DNA from: Rhodobacterales bacterium UBA7416
GTDB taxonomy: Bacteria; Pseudomonadota; Alphaproteobacteria; Rhodobacterales; Rhodobacteraceae
DNA: 17,762 nucleotides
Reading direction: 5' to 3'
NCBI GenBank assembly: GCA_002469545.1
Contig: DKMK01000022.1
Location: 18,953-36,714 of the forward strand
The notes beneath the pieces were generated by a model. The model made no database searches. It was not told the origin of the DNA and worked only from the letters and a program-made list of their open reading frames with translations. The first letter of the stretch is position 1, and every line of letters begins with the position of its first letter. Shown in pieces: positions 1 through 7,378 of this stretch. Both the position numbers and the translations under genes were made by a program.

Positions 1-25
1 CATTCCTTGGTGTGGGCTTTTTCAT
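1..25 (-). CDS. hpaI: Possible start of 4-hydroxy-2-oxoheptanedioate aldolase (partial)
   Basis: Three bases after the hpaH stop codon an ATG opens a frame that stays open to the window edge and encodes MKKPTPRN. HpaI-type class II aldolases start with a short, Pro-containing leader ending in Asn just before a Phe-Lys-Ala-Ala-Leu stretch, so these eight residues fit. The aldolase is also the step still missing from the pathway next door; it splits 4-hydroxy-2-oxoheptanedioate into pyruvate and succinate semialdehyde. The Shine-Dalgarno is poor at this ATG; a second ATG at 1-3 lies directly behind AAGGA. Eight codons cannot prove identity, so the call rests mainly on gene order. Confidence 0.4.
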
Positions 26-28
26 TGG

Positions 29-832
29 CTATTCGAAATTGATACTGACCGATCCAAAATCGCCAAAATCGCTGTGAATTTTTGCACCAGTTGGGCATTC
101 AACGGGACGAATAAAGCTGCCTGACAGGATGATTTGACCAGGTTCAATTGATTGACCGTATTGCGCCATGCGGCGTGCCAGCCAAACAACACTTTCGACT
201 GGATCATTTAACACGCCAGCGCCAAGTCCGGTTTCCTCGACCTCGTTGTTGCGGCTGGTTATTGCGCCGACCCAACGCAAATCATATGCATCGAAGTTGT
301 GGCGTGCGTCGCCCAGAACAATTCCCGCATTTGCCGCGTTGTCGCTGATCGTATCGAGAACTGTGCGAGCGCGTCCCGTTTCCGGATCAATGCGTTGAAT
401 GCGCGTGTCGAGTATTTCAATGGAAGGTGCTACATAATCTGTCGCTGCTATAATGTCATCGCGTGTGACGCCTGCGCCGCCAACTGCGGAACTCATGACA
501 AAGGCAATCTCTGCCTCTATGCGGGGCTGTATAAAACGACCTGCTGGTACTGTCGCGCCGTTTTCAAACAACATATCATCGAACAAAATCCCGCTGTCAG
601 GAATATCGATGTTCAATGCGTATTGCATTGCTTTGGACGTTAATCCGATTTTCCAACCGATAACACGGCGACCAGCGGCCAGTTTCGCTTGTAGAATTGC
701 GCTTTGGACTGCGTAGGCATCATCCATAATCATTTCAGGATGACGCTGGGTTAGCAGGCCAATTTGTTGGCCCGTTTTTTCCGCCTGTAAAAGATCTGCG
801 GCAACCTTAGTATGATCGACGGGCGTCATCAT
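29..832 (-). CDS. hpaH: 2-oxo-hept-4-ene-1,7-dioate hydratase
   Basis: This 267-residue protein belongs to the HpaH/MhpD family of metal-dependent hydratases. In homoprotocatechuate breakdown it adds water to 2-oxo-hept-4-ene-1,7-dioate, giving the substrate of the aldolase HpaI. Visible signatures are GWKIGLTSKAMQ at about residues 59-70, the metal-binding pair E106-x-E108 in PRIEAEIA, and E139 in APSIEI; this ExE...E pattern is that of the family. Length is normal. The first ATG (position 832) overlaps the hpaG stop as ATGA, and a second Met follows directly, so the start is uncertain by one codon. The overlap implies translational coupling with hpaG. The related MhpD hydratase of other meta-pathways is an alternative, but the neighbours favour HpaH. 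No signal peptide: a cytoplasmic enzyme. Confidence 0.87.
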   Translation of the reverse strand: MMTPVDHTKVAADLLQAEKTGQQIGLLTQRHPEMIMDDAYAVQSAILQAKLAAGRRVIGWKIGLTSKAMQYALNIDIPDSGILFDDMLFENGATVPAGRFIQPRIEAEIAFVMSSAVGGAGVTRDDIIAATDYVAPSIEILDTRIQRIDPETGRARTVLDTISDNAANAGIVLGDARHNFDAYDLRWVGAITSRNNEVEETGLGAGVLNDPVESVVWLARRMAQYGQSIEPGQIILSGSFIRPVECPTGAKIHSDFGDFGSVSINFE

Positions 833-1683
833 AATACTTCGTCGGCGACGGTGTTACGAAGTAGGCCAATGCCTTCGACTTCGATTTCGACGACGTCACC
901 TGGCTTTAAGTAACGCGGTGGATCAAAACGTGCGCCAGCGCCCGTTGGCGTGCCTGTGACGATGATGTCACCTGGCAGCAAGGTCATGAAAGTAGAGATG
1001 TATTCAATTTCACGCCGTATCGGGAACATCATGCGTGACAGTGTGTCGTCTTGGCGAACTTCACCATTTACACGTGTCTCGATGCGAGCATCGTCCAGTT
1101 GGCGAGCATCCGTAAATGGAACCAACCACGGGCCGATTGCCCCCGAACAATCCCAATTTTTACCTTGGGTCACGTTGAATTTCGCATGGCGGACCCAATC
1201 ACGGATCGTGCCTTCGTTGCACAAGGTGATGGCGGCGATATGATCATACGCATTTTCTTGGCTGATGCGACGACCCTCTTTGCCGATGACAATGGCAACT
1301 TCGCCTTCGTAATCTAAGGTTTCGTTTTCTGGCGGGCGGATCAGTGGGCGATTGTGTCCTGTGAAGCCACTGGCGAAACGTGGGAACAAAGACATGAATT
1401 TAGGCAGTTCGCTGCCATCTTTGTATTCGGCATTGCGATCAGGAAAGTTCACGCCGACGCACAAAATGCGGCGTGCGTTTGGCATAACCATTTCATATTC
1501 AAAATCTGTGTGTGTAACCGATCCGCCTTTGGCCGCGTCCACCAATTCCGTTATCCCACCGTCTGCGATTGCATCATACAATGTTGGCCATTTCGCAAAG
1601 TCAGGTGACAAGGCAATCATGCCTGTGTCGGTAACGCCACCGTAAAAAGTTTCGCCATTGGCGGTATATGTAGCTAGTCGCAT
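829..1683 (-). CDS. hpaG: FAH-family 5-oxopent-3-ene-1,2,5-tricarboxylate decarboxylase/isomerase
   Basis: This 284-residue fumarylacetoacetate hydrolase-family protein has an N-terminal cap of about 70 residues and a FAH domain from about residue 71. Family marks are RRILCVGVNFPDRNAEY (71-87), the metal ligands E126 and E128 in LDYEGEVA, GPWLVPFTD (184-192) and the C-terminal LLPGDIIVTGTPTGAG. In this pathway HpaG decarboxylates OPET and isomerises the product to the HpaH substrate. In E. coli it is a tandem fusion of two FAH domains; here there is one domain, so a homodimer is likely. The family's usual third ligand Asp (in N-D-V-S) is Glu157 here, in CNEGTIRDW. AAGGA lies 8 bases before the ATG. 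The FAH family is functionally diverse, so the exact reaction is inferred from context. Confidence 0.78.
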   Translation of the reverse strand: MRLATYTANGETFYGGVTDTGMIALSPDFAKWPTLYDAIADGGITELVDAAKGGSVTHTDFEYEMVMPNARRILCVGVNFPDRNAEYKDGSELPKFMSLFPRFASGFTGHNRPLIRPPENETLDYEGEVAIVIGKEGRRISQENAYDHIAAITLCNEGTIRDWVRHAKFNVTQGKNWDCSGAIGPWLVPFTDARQLDDARIETRVNGEVRQDDTLSRMMFPIRREIEYISTFMTLLPGDIIVTGTPTGAGARFDPPRYLKPGDVVEIEVEGIGLLRNTVADEVL

Positions 1684-1709
1684 GAGTAGTTCCTTATGTA
1701 TGGCAGGTT

Positions 1710-2693
1710 TTATGGTGCAATGATTGGGCTGGCGTCCAGCTCTGATTCAACTGGTTCCGTACCTACGAATTTTGTTCCGTGTTCAAACCAGCTGCGCGGT
1801 GCGGCAGCGCCCCACAAAGTTTGACGTTGTGGATCTTTGAGATCCCATTTGATTGGTTCCAAATCTGGATCGACAGTTTGATAATCTGAACAATAGATTT
1901 CAATGCGGTGCCCATCTGGATCCAACACATAAAGGAAGAATGCATTTGAAATGCCATGGCGGCCTGGACCGCGTTCGATGTTATCGACATAGCCTGTGGT
2001 GGACATCAAATCCAGCAGATCGATAATGTTCAGTGGTGTTGGAACCCAAAATGCAACGTGGTGCATGCGCGGGCCGGTTCCGTTTGTAAACGCCATATCA
2101 TGCACGCCACCTTTGCGGTGCATCCAAGCGGCCCACAATTTTTTGCTGACTTCATCTTCTGTGTATTCAGTCACGCGGAAACCGAAGTCACTGTAGAATT
2201 CAACGGACGCATCAACGTCCGGCGAAAAGCAGTTGAAATGGTCGATCCGTAATGGTTTGACGCCGCGATATAGCTCGTATTTTTGGTGGATGGGTTCTAG
2301 GCGGTCCATTTTGTGGTAAAATTCCAATGGAATACCAATGTTGTCCCATGTCAGTAATGTGCGACCTTGGTAAGGGCGTTCGACCCATTGTGTTGGGCGG
2401 CCTTTGGATTTGAACCACGCTTCCGCGCGATCAAGATCGGCTTCGTCAAAAGTTTTGAAACCCATGACTTCGACGGTGCCTGGTTGGTCTGATTTTTGCA
2501 AAATTACACAGTGGTGGCCGCGCTCTTCCATTGCACGTAGATAGACATGTGTGTCCGTTTCGTCGGTGACTTGGAGCCCAAGGATTTTGGTGTAAAACTT
2601 TCGCGACGCGGCCAAATCAGATACGTTCAGACATGTGTGGCTTAGACGGATTGTGTTGAAGTCGGGGTATAAATTCGGTGCAGGTACTGGCAT
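1710..2693 (-). CDS. hpaD: 3,4-dihydroxyphenylacetate 2,3-dioxygenase (type I extradiol)
   Basis: This 327-residue enzyme opens the ring of homoprotocatechuate, giving 5-carboxymethyl-2-hydroxymuconate semialdehyde. It has two vicinal-oxygen-chelate domains, at about residues 14-130 and 147-270. The expected Fe/Mn ligands of type I extradiol dioxygenases are visible as H152 (RIDHFN), H212 (MHHVAFW) and E265 (HRIEIY). Second-sphere residues also match the Brevibacterium-type enzyme: H198, H246 (GPGRHG) and Y255. It is therefore not the unrelated LigB-type HpcB of enteric bacteria. A very good AGGAGG lies 8 bases upstream of the ATG, and hpaE ends 31 bases upstream. Substrate choice is set by family resemblance and by the surrounding pathway genes. 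Cytoplasmic, no signal peptide. Confidence 0.94.
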   Translation of the reverse strand: MPVPAPNLYPDFNTIRLSHTCLNVSDLAASRKFYTKILGLQVTDETDTHVYLRAMEERGHHCVILQKSDQPGTVEVMGFKTFDEADLDRAEAWFKSKGRPTQWVERPYQGRTLLTWDNIGIPLEFYHKMDRLEPIHQKYELYRGVKPLRIDHFNCFSPDVDASVEFYSDFGFRVTEYTEDEVSKKLWAAWMHRKGGVHDMAFTNGTGPRMHHVAFWVPTPLNIIDLLDLMSTTGYVDNIERGPGRHGISNAFFLYVLDPDGHRIEIYCSDYQTVDPDLEPIKWDLKDPQRQTLWGAAAPRSWFEHGTKFVGTEPVESELDASPIIAP

Positions 2694-2724
2694 GTTTGCC
2701 TCCTAGATGTCAGATTGTTTCGAT

Positions 2725-4236
2725 TTACTGTGCGCCAAGACGCATGATTTTATGTTGTCCGCGCGCAAAGCCGATGTGCTTTTGTTCCATATAGAAATCA
2801 AAGCTCCAGTCGCCACCGTCGCGGCCAATGCCCGAAGATTTTACGCCGCCAAACGGTGTTGGTAAGTGACGTACGTTTTCAGAGTTCACCCAGATCATTC
2901 CGGCCTCTAGCTTATCAGTGAAACGTAAGGCGCGGGTTAGATCATTCGTCCAAACGTAGCCCGTCAGGCCATATTGCGTATCGTTCGCCATTTCCAATGC
3001 CTCTTCTTCGGTTGTGAAGGGGATTGAAGTCAGCACTGGGCCAAAAATTTCCTCTTGGGCGATGCGCATTTTGTTGGATGCGTTGGTAAACAAAGTTGGG
3101 CGAACAAAATAACCTTCTTCGCCAACCACTTCCCCACCGGCTGCAACTGTTGCGCCATCTTGTTTGGCGATATCAAAGTAAGATACAACCTTATCGAAAT
3201 GCGTTTTCGTAACCAACGGGCCGATTTCGGTTGCAGGATCCAGTGGATGACCCACTTTGATATTATTCACCCGTTCGATTAGCATTGCTTCGAATTTTTC
3301 ACGTACTGTATCTTGGATAAGTAAGCGACTGGATGATGTGCAGCGTTCGCCGTTGATCGAATAGATCATGAAAATCACAGCGTCCAATGCGCGATCCAGG
3401 TCAGCGTCGTCAAATACGATCACTGGGTTTTTACCACCCAATTCTAAATGCATCCGTTTTAATGTATCCGCGCCTTGCTTGGTTATCATTGAACCTGTTG
3501 CGCTTTCACCCACAAAGGCAATTGCTTTGATCGCGGGGTGTTCGGTCAATCGTTTACCAGCATCATGGCCATAACCATTTACGGTATTCAAAACACCAGG
3601 TGGCAGCCCCGCCTCTTCGGCGATTTCAACAAGTAGGCGCGCGGTCAGCGGAGAATCCTCGGCGGGCTTGTGAACCACAGTACAGCCGGACGCCAATGCA
3701 GGCGCGATTTTCCATGTAGAAAGCATGAACGGTGTGTTCCACGGTGTAATGACGCCAACAGGGCCAATAGGAACGCGTGCTGTGATGTTCATTAAAGTTG
3801 GAGATTGTAGATGTTGGCCATCACGGGCCTGAACGATTTGATCTGCGAAATATCGAAAGTTTTCGGCGCCACGCAATGCGGCCTTGGACATAAAACGGAT
3901 GGTTTGACCGGTATCCCAGCATTCGCACAATGCAATTTCTTCGGCCCGAGCCTCGATTCCATCCGCCACACGCAACAAGATTTTACGGCGTTCCAATGCT
4001 GGCATATCACGCCAGATAGGGAATGCGTCTGCAGCAGCTTTTGCGGCCACGTCTATGTCGCTGGCATCGCCACGTGCGACGTCGCAAATTATTGATTTAT
4101 CAACAGGAGAAGAGGTTTGAAATACACCTCCCGCGCCCGTACAATCAACACCGGCAATACGGTTTTGAATTCCAGTTTCTTTGAAACGTCTCAGATAGCC
4201 GTTTAGTTTTTCGATATTTTGGTCAAGGACACTCAT
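2725..4236 (-). CDS. hpaE: 5-carboxymethyl-2-hydroxymuconate semialdehyde dehydrogenase
   Basis: This is a 503-residue NAD-dependent aldehyde dehydrogenase of full family length. It oxidises the ring-cleavage aldehyde made by HpaD to 5-carboxymethyl-2-hydroxymuconate. The catalytic set is visible: N167 in ITPWNTPF, general base E265 in HLELGGKNP, and nucleophile C299 in NGERCTSSSR; the C-terminal EEIFGPVL stretch is also present. The HpaE subfamily is indicated by NTPFMLSTWKIAPALASGCTVVHKPAE (167-193) and by its place between hpaF and hpaD. The start ATG overlaps the hpaF stop as ATGA, with GGAG a few bases upstream inside hpaF, so the two are translationally coupled. The general ALDH family is broad, but context makes this assignment firm. 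Confidence 0.93.
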   Translation of the reverse strand: MSVLDQNIEKLNGYLRRFKETGIQNRIAGVDCTGAGGVFQTSSPVDKSIICDVARGDASDIDVAAKAAADAFPIWRDMPALERRKILLRVADGIEARAEEIALCECWDTGQTIRFMSKAALRGAENFRYFADQIVQARDGQHLQSPTLMNITARVPIGPVGVITPWNTPFMLSTWKIAPALASGCTVVHKPAEDSPLTARLLVEIAEEAGLPPGVLNTVNGYGHDAGKRLTEHPAIKAIAFVGESATGSMITKQGADTLKRMHLELGGKNPVIVFDDADLDRALDAVIFMIYSINGERCTSSSRLLIQDTVREKFEAMLIERVNNIKVGHPLDPATEIGPLVTKTHFDKVVSYFDIAKQDGATVAAGGEVVGEEGYFVRPTLFTNASNKMRIAQEEIFGPVLTSIPFTTEEEALEMANDTQYGLTGYVWTNDLTRALRFTDKLEAGMIWVNSENVRHLPTPFGGVKSSGIGRDGGDWSFDFYMEQKHIGFARGQHKIMRLGAQ

Positions 4237-4622
4237 TTCGTTATCTCCAGATGGTCACGGATTGTGCCCGTTTTGGGCGAAAGTTCGGGGTCGATGTCGC
4301 GCATTTCAAGCGAAAGTGCGAGAGGATGTTGGGACATATAGTCCGCTAAAAAATCATGCGCACATTCAAAAATCTGCTGACTTGCGTCTGCTTTGACATC
4401 CGGTGCGCGACCTGCGCGTAAGCGAATTGAAATATCGACAAAAGCGTGTTTTGGATTTCCGTCTGCAATTGCATAGTGGTCGACGCGCGTTGCACGTACC
4501 CTCACACCTGCCGCCGGAAAGGTATCAATCGTAACAGCCTTGGCACGGATTTGTTCGCAAAACCCGCCGATATCGACGGCCTCTTCTAGGTTGCCAGAGT
4601 ATTCTATTTGAAAATGCGGCAT
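4233..4622 (-). CDS. hpaF: 5-carboxymethyl-2-hydroxymuconate delta-isomerase
   Basis: This small enzyme (129 residues; E. coli HpcD is of similar size) is a tautomerase-superfamily member that isomerises 5-carboxymethyl-2-hydroxymuconate to OPET. It begins Met-Pro-His-Phe; after Met removal the N-terminal proline is the catalytic base of the superfamily. Other family marks are the PHFQIEYSGNLE start, the central RVDHYAIADG and the FVDISIRLRAGR strand. It is the first gene of the operon, facing hpaR, and is followed by hpaE with a four-base overlap. A sigma-70-like promoter lies 30-59 bases upstream of its start, so the transcript leader would be short, about 22 bases. Confidence 0.91.
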   Translation of the reverse strand: MPHFQIEYSGNLEEAVDIGGFCEQIRAKAVTIDTFPAAGVRVRATRVDHYAIADGNPKHAFVDISIRLRAGRAPDVKADASQQIFECAHDFLADYMSQHPLALSLEMRDIDPELSPKTGTIRDHLEITK

Positions 4623-4638
4623 TCGAATTCCTACACAT

Positions 4639-4681
4639 GTTAACTAAATTCATACTAGCCAAAGAAATCTTGCACTGTCAA
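4639..4681 (-). promoter_or_regulatory. Promoter of the hpa operon
   Basis: On the minus strand there is a perfect -35 box TTGACA (4676-4681), an 18-base spacer and a -10 box TAGTAT (4652-4657, four of six matches). Transcription would start near 4645, about 22 bases ahead of hpaF. The palindrome GTTAAC (4639-4644) sits at the expected start point and could be part of a repressor contact. Seen: the boxes and spacing. Inferred: that it drives the operon and that HpaR blocks it. Confidence 0.65.
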
Positions 4682-4689
4682 TTACTTTC

Positions 4690-4703
4690 CTTACCATGCT
4701 AAG
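4690..4703. promoter_or_regulatory. Candidate HpaR operator / hpaR -10 region
   Basis: CTTACCATGCTAAG is an imperfect 14-base palindrome (six of seven pairs match). It lies between the hpa operon -35 box and the preferred hpaR start. It overlaps a possible plus-strand hpaR promoter: TTGCAC at 4670-4675, a spacer of about 16 bases and TACCAT. MarR-type repressors bind short palindromes of this kind in their own divergent control region. The symmetry is modest and could be chance. Confidence 0.3.
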
Positions 4704-4731
4704 CAGTCCACAATTCAGACAGGCCGCGAAA

Positions 4732-5193
4732 ATGAAAAAAACGCTACCAACGACAACACGCTCTTTGCCGATTGCGCTTATCCGCGCCCGCGAAAGCATT
4801 ATGCCGCCCATTCGCGCAATGTTGGCCAATTCAAACTTGACGGAACAACAATGGCGCGTGCTGCGCGTTTTGTCGGAAAATGGGACACAGGACGCAACAG
4901 AGGTTTCTGAACGCGCTTGTTTACTGATGCCTAGCTTAACGCGTATTTTGCGTACCCTTGTCGAAAAGAAACTGATCACCCGAAGCCAAGACGCAACAGA
5001 TCGTCGGCGCCAAATGTTGGAAATCACCAATCTGGGGGAAAAAATCATCTCCGCAAACAATCAAGAGGCTGCCGATATCGTTACTAACTTACAAAGCCGC
5101 TTTGGTTCGGAGAATTATGAACAATTGTTGGATTTGTTGGCGACGTTGTCGCAGTCCACAACAGAAAGCAGCGACGCCGATAAAGTTGCTTAA
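4732..5193 (+). CDS. hpaR: MarR-family repressor of homoprotocatechuate degradation
   Basis: This is a MarR-type winged-helix regulator, close in pattern to E. coli HpaR, which represses the meta-cleavage operon until 4-hydroxyphenylacetate or a related compound binds. In the 153-residue form the HpaR-like start RSLPIALIRARE comes at about residue 10, followed by LTEQQWRVLRVL (helix leading into the HTH). The recognition part CLLMPSLTRILRTLVEKKLITR and the wing DATDRRRQMLEITNLG come next. An in-frame ATG at 4696 would add 12 residues, but it has no Shine-Dalgarno and lies in the putative -10 box and operator. The ATG at 4732 has a weak AGG 8 bases upstream and fits the family length, so it is preferred. 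It diverges from hpaF, and this layout implies control of the operon and probably autoregulation. Confidence 0.88.
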   Translation: MKKTLPTTTRSLPIALIRARESIMPPIRAMLANSNLTEQQWRVLRVLSENGTQDATEVSERACLLMPSLTRILRTLVEKKLITRSQDATDRRRQMLEITNLGEKIISANNQEAADIVTNLQSRFGSENYEQLLDLLATLSQSTTESSDADKVA

Positions 5194-5222
5194 GCGCTTC
5201 TGTCGGGTTAGATCATGGGATC

Positions 5223-5642
5223 ATGATTAAAATTACCGAACATATTCACATAGAAGACTGGGAAATCACAGAGAGCTTCATGCGATCATCTGGCCCGGGC
5301 GGGCAGCATGTGAACAAAGTTTCCACTGCTGTTGAGTTACGGTTCGAAGCAGAGAGATCGCCAAACCTTACGCCTTATGTGAAAGCACGATTGCGCACGC
5401 TCGCTGGACGAAAGTGGACCAAAGATGGCGCCATCATTATCACCGCGGAAAAACATCGATCACAGCCGATGAACCGCGCATTGGCACAAGAGAAATTGGT
5501 TGAACTGATCATCGAAGCAACGAAGCGCCCGAAGTATCGTGTAAAGACGAAGCCGACCAAAGCATCACAAAGACGGCGCATGGATAGCAAGACAAAACGC
5601 GGGCAAGTTAAGGCCCTGCGCGGACGTATCGGCGACGAATAG
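5223..5642 (+). CDS. arfB: Alternative ribosome-rescue factor / peptidyl-tRNA hydrolase ArfB
   Basis: This 139-residue protein is ArfB (YaeJ), a release-factor-like hydrolase that frees peptides from ribosomes stalled without a stop codon. The catalytic GGQ is at residues 26-28 in SSGPGGQHVNKVSTAVELRF. The C-terminal tail from about residue 102 is rich in Lys and Arg (KYRVKTKPTKASQRRR onward); in the family it threads into the empty mRNA channel of the ribosome. No codon-recognition domain is present, which separates it from RF1/RF2. The start codon is 29 bases after hpaR with only a weak Shine-Dalgarno, so it may share the hpaR transcript, although the jobs are unrelated. Family length and motif make the call firm. 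Confidence 0.96.
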   Translation: MIKITEHIHIEDWEITESFMRSSGPGGQHVNKVSTAVELRFEAERSPNLTPYVKARLRTLAGRKWTKDGAIIITAEKHRSQPMNRALAQEKLVELIIEATKRPKYRVKTKPTKASQRRRMDSKTKRGQVKALRGRIGDE

Positions 5643-5753
5643 CTTTGGCGCTTACTGAACGTGTTATCTGGGCCGCATAGCTCATGGGAGATTGGTCTTT
5701 AATTCCGAGATGAAAGAGCCTAGAAGGCGCGAAACCCTTGCAAGGAATGACCC
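5643..5753. other. Intergenic region between arfB and the SulP gene
   Basis: These 111 bases hold no convincing terminator or promoter. The only clear elements are a 10-base palindrome CCTTGCAAGG (5736-5745) and the Shine-Dalgarno AAGGA (5742-5746), which overlaps it and lies 7 bases ahead of the ATG. Confidence 0.5.
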
Positions 5754-7367
5754 ATGGCCAAGTTTACAACTATCGCAGACTTTACACGCCGTTTGCGCGC
5801 GTCTGATCGCAGTCCTGATTACACTCCGATCACACCGATGCAGGCAAAGACTGATGTTTTGTCTGGCCTTACGGTTGCATTGGCCTTGGTGCCCGAAGCA
5901 GTTGCGTTTGCATTTGTAGCAGGCGTTGACCCCTTGGTTGGTTTGTACGCAGCGTTCATCGTGGGCCTTATTACATCTGTGTTCGGCGGTCGCCCTGGCA
6001 TGATTTCAGGTGCAACTGGTGCATTAGCTGTTGTTATGGTTGCCTTGGTTGCTGACCACGGCGTTCAATATTTGTTTGCAACCGTTGTGTTGATGGGGAT
6101 TTTACAAGTTCTGGCAGGCGTGTTTCGCCTGGGTAAATTTATGCGCCTCGTGCCACATCCCGTTATGTTAGGTTTTGTGAATGGCTTGGCGATTGTAATT
6201 TTTCTGGCGCAGATGGAGCATTTCAAAACCGTTGATGCCAGCGGGCATCATGTTTGGATGTCTGGTATGACTTTGGCCATTACATTTGGCTTGGTCTTTT
6301 TGACCATGTTTTTAATTTGGGCAACGCCGAAAATCACCCGTTCCATTCCCGCACCTTTGGTTGCTATCGGGTTGGTCGCTGGTTTGGTTATCGCGTTTGA
6401 TATTCCAGTACCGCGCGTCAGTGATTTGGCATCCGTAAAAGGTGGCTTGCCGTCATTTGCAATACCAAGTGTTCCGTTCAATTTGGAAACATTATTTATC
6501 ATCTTCCCATATGCAGTCATCTTGGCAGCGATTGGATTGATCGAAAGTCTGCTGACCCTGAATTTAGTTGGTGACATTACTGGCAAAAAAGGTGGCGCAA
6601 GTCAGGAATGTTTGGCCCAAGGTGGCGCAAACATTGTGACTGGTTTCTTTGGCGGCATGGGTGGTTGTGCTATGATTGGTCAATCAATGATTAATGTGAA
6701 TTCAGGTGGGCGGACGCGCTTGGCCGGCATTTCCGCGGCTTTATTTTTGTTGGTCTTCATATTGTTCGCTAGCGGGATCATTGATTTGATTCCTTTGGCC
6801 GCATTAGTTGGTGTTATGTTTATGGTCGTCATCGGCACGTTCGCTTGGCAATCCATTCGACTAATGAAACGCATTCCGTTTTCCGACGGTTTAGTTATCA
6901 TCGTCGTTACCGCAGTGACTGTATATTCTGATTTGGCCACAGCGGTTGTTGTGGGTGTTATCATTTCGGCGCTTGTTTATGCTTGGAATGCTGCGGCGCA
7001 AATTCAAGCGACAGTGCGCCCATCTGAATCTGAAGAAGGTGGTCGCGTTTATGAATTATCCGGCCCATTGTTTTTTGGCTCAACGACACGGTTCATTGAA
7101 ATGTTCCATCCTGAAGACGATCCAGAAACTGTTATTTTAGATTTCAACGGATCGCGTGTTGTTGACCACAGCGCATTGCAGGCCATTGATGCCGTTGCCG
7201 CGAAATACGAAGCAGCGGGCAAACGATTGCTGTTGCGCCATCTATCACGTGATTGCCATGCCTTGCTGTCAAAAGCTGGGCAATTAATTGTCGATGCGGA
7301 CGATGATCCAAGCTATTTGATCGCGACGGATTACGATATTTTGTCCGGCAAAATCAGCGGGCACTAG
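5754..7367 (+). CDS. SulP-family anion transporter with STAS domain
   Basis: This 537-residue inner-membrane protein belongs to the SLC26/SulP family, whose bacterial members carry sulfate, bicarbonate or dicarboxylates. The family signature is at about residues 42-69 (ALALVPEAVAFAFVAGVDPLV onward). A core motif with GGMGGCAMIGQSMINVNSGG (300-319) follows, and hydrophobic segments run from about 35 to 412. A cytoplasmic STAS domain follows from about 428 to 530 (RVYELSGPLFFGS, then VILDFNGSRVVDHSALQAID); the Ser in DHSAL matches the regulatory phosphoserine position of anti-sigma-antagonist STAS domains. Length is typical. AAGGA lies 7 bases before the ATG. No carbonic anhydrase or sulfate-assimilation gene is adjacent, so the substrate is undecided between sulfate and bicarbonate. 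trhO follows after 11 bases. Confidence 0.94.
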   Translation: MAKFTTIADFTRRLRASDRSPDYTPITPMQAKTDVLSGLTVALALVPEAVAFAFVAGVDPLVGLYAAFIVGLITSVFGGRPGMISGATGALAVVMVALVADHGVQYLFATVVLMGILQVLAGVFRLGKFMRLVPHPVMLGFVNGLAIVIFLAQMEHFKTVDASGHHVWMSGMTLAITFGLVFLTMFLIWATPKITRSIPAPLVAIGLVAGLVIAFDIPVPRVSDLASVKGGLPSFAIPSVPFNLETLFIIFPYAVILAAIGLIESLLTLNLVGDITGKKGGASQECLAQGGANIVTGFFGGMGGCAMIGQSMINVNSGGRTRLAGISAALFLLVFILFASGIIDLIPLAALVGVMFMVVIGTFAWQSIRLMKRIPFSDGLVIIVVTAVTVYSDLATAVVVGVIISALVYAWNAAAQIQATVRPSESEEGGRVYELSGPLFFGSTTRFIEMFHPEDDPETVILDFNGSRVVDHSALQAIDAVAAKYEAAGKRLLLRHLSRDCHALLSKAGQLIVDADDDPSYLIATDYDILSGKISGH

Positions 7368-7378
7368 GAGCGAGTTTC

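Noticed and set aside
4696..4731. Longer hpaR with start at 4696
   Set aside because: No Shine-Dalgarno; the ATG lies in a candidate -10 box and palindrome; the extra 12 residues are not typical of the family.
6680..6964. Minus-strand frames (for example 94 codons) within the SulP gene
   Set aside because: Thr/Met/Ile-rich translation typical of the antisense of a membrane-protein gene; no start signal.
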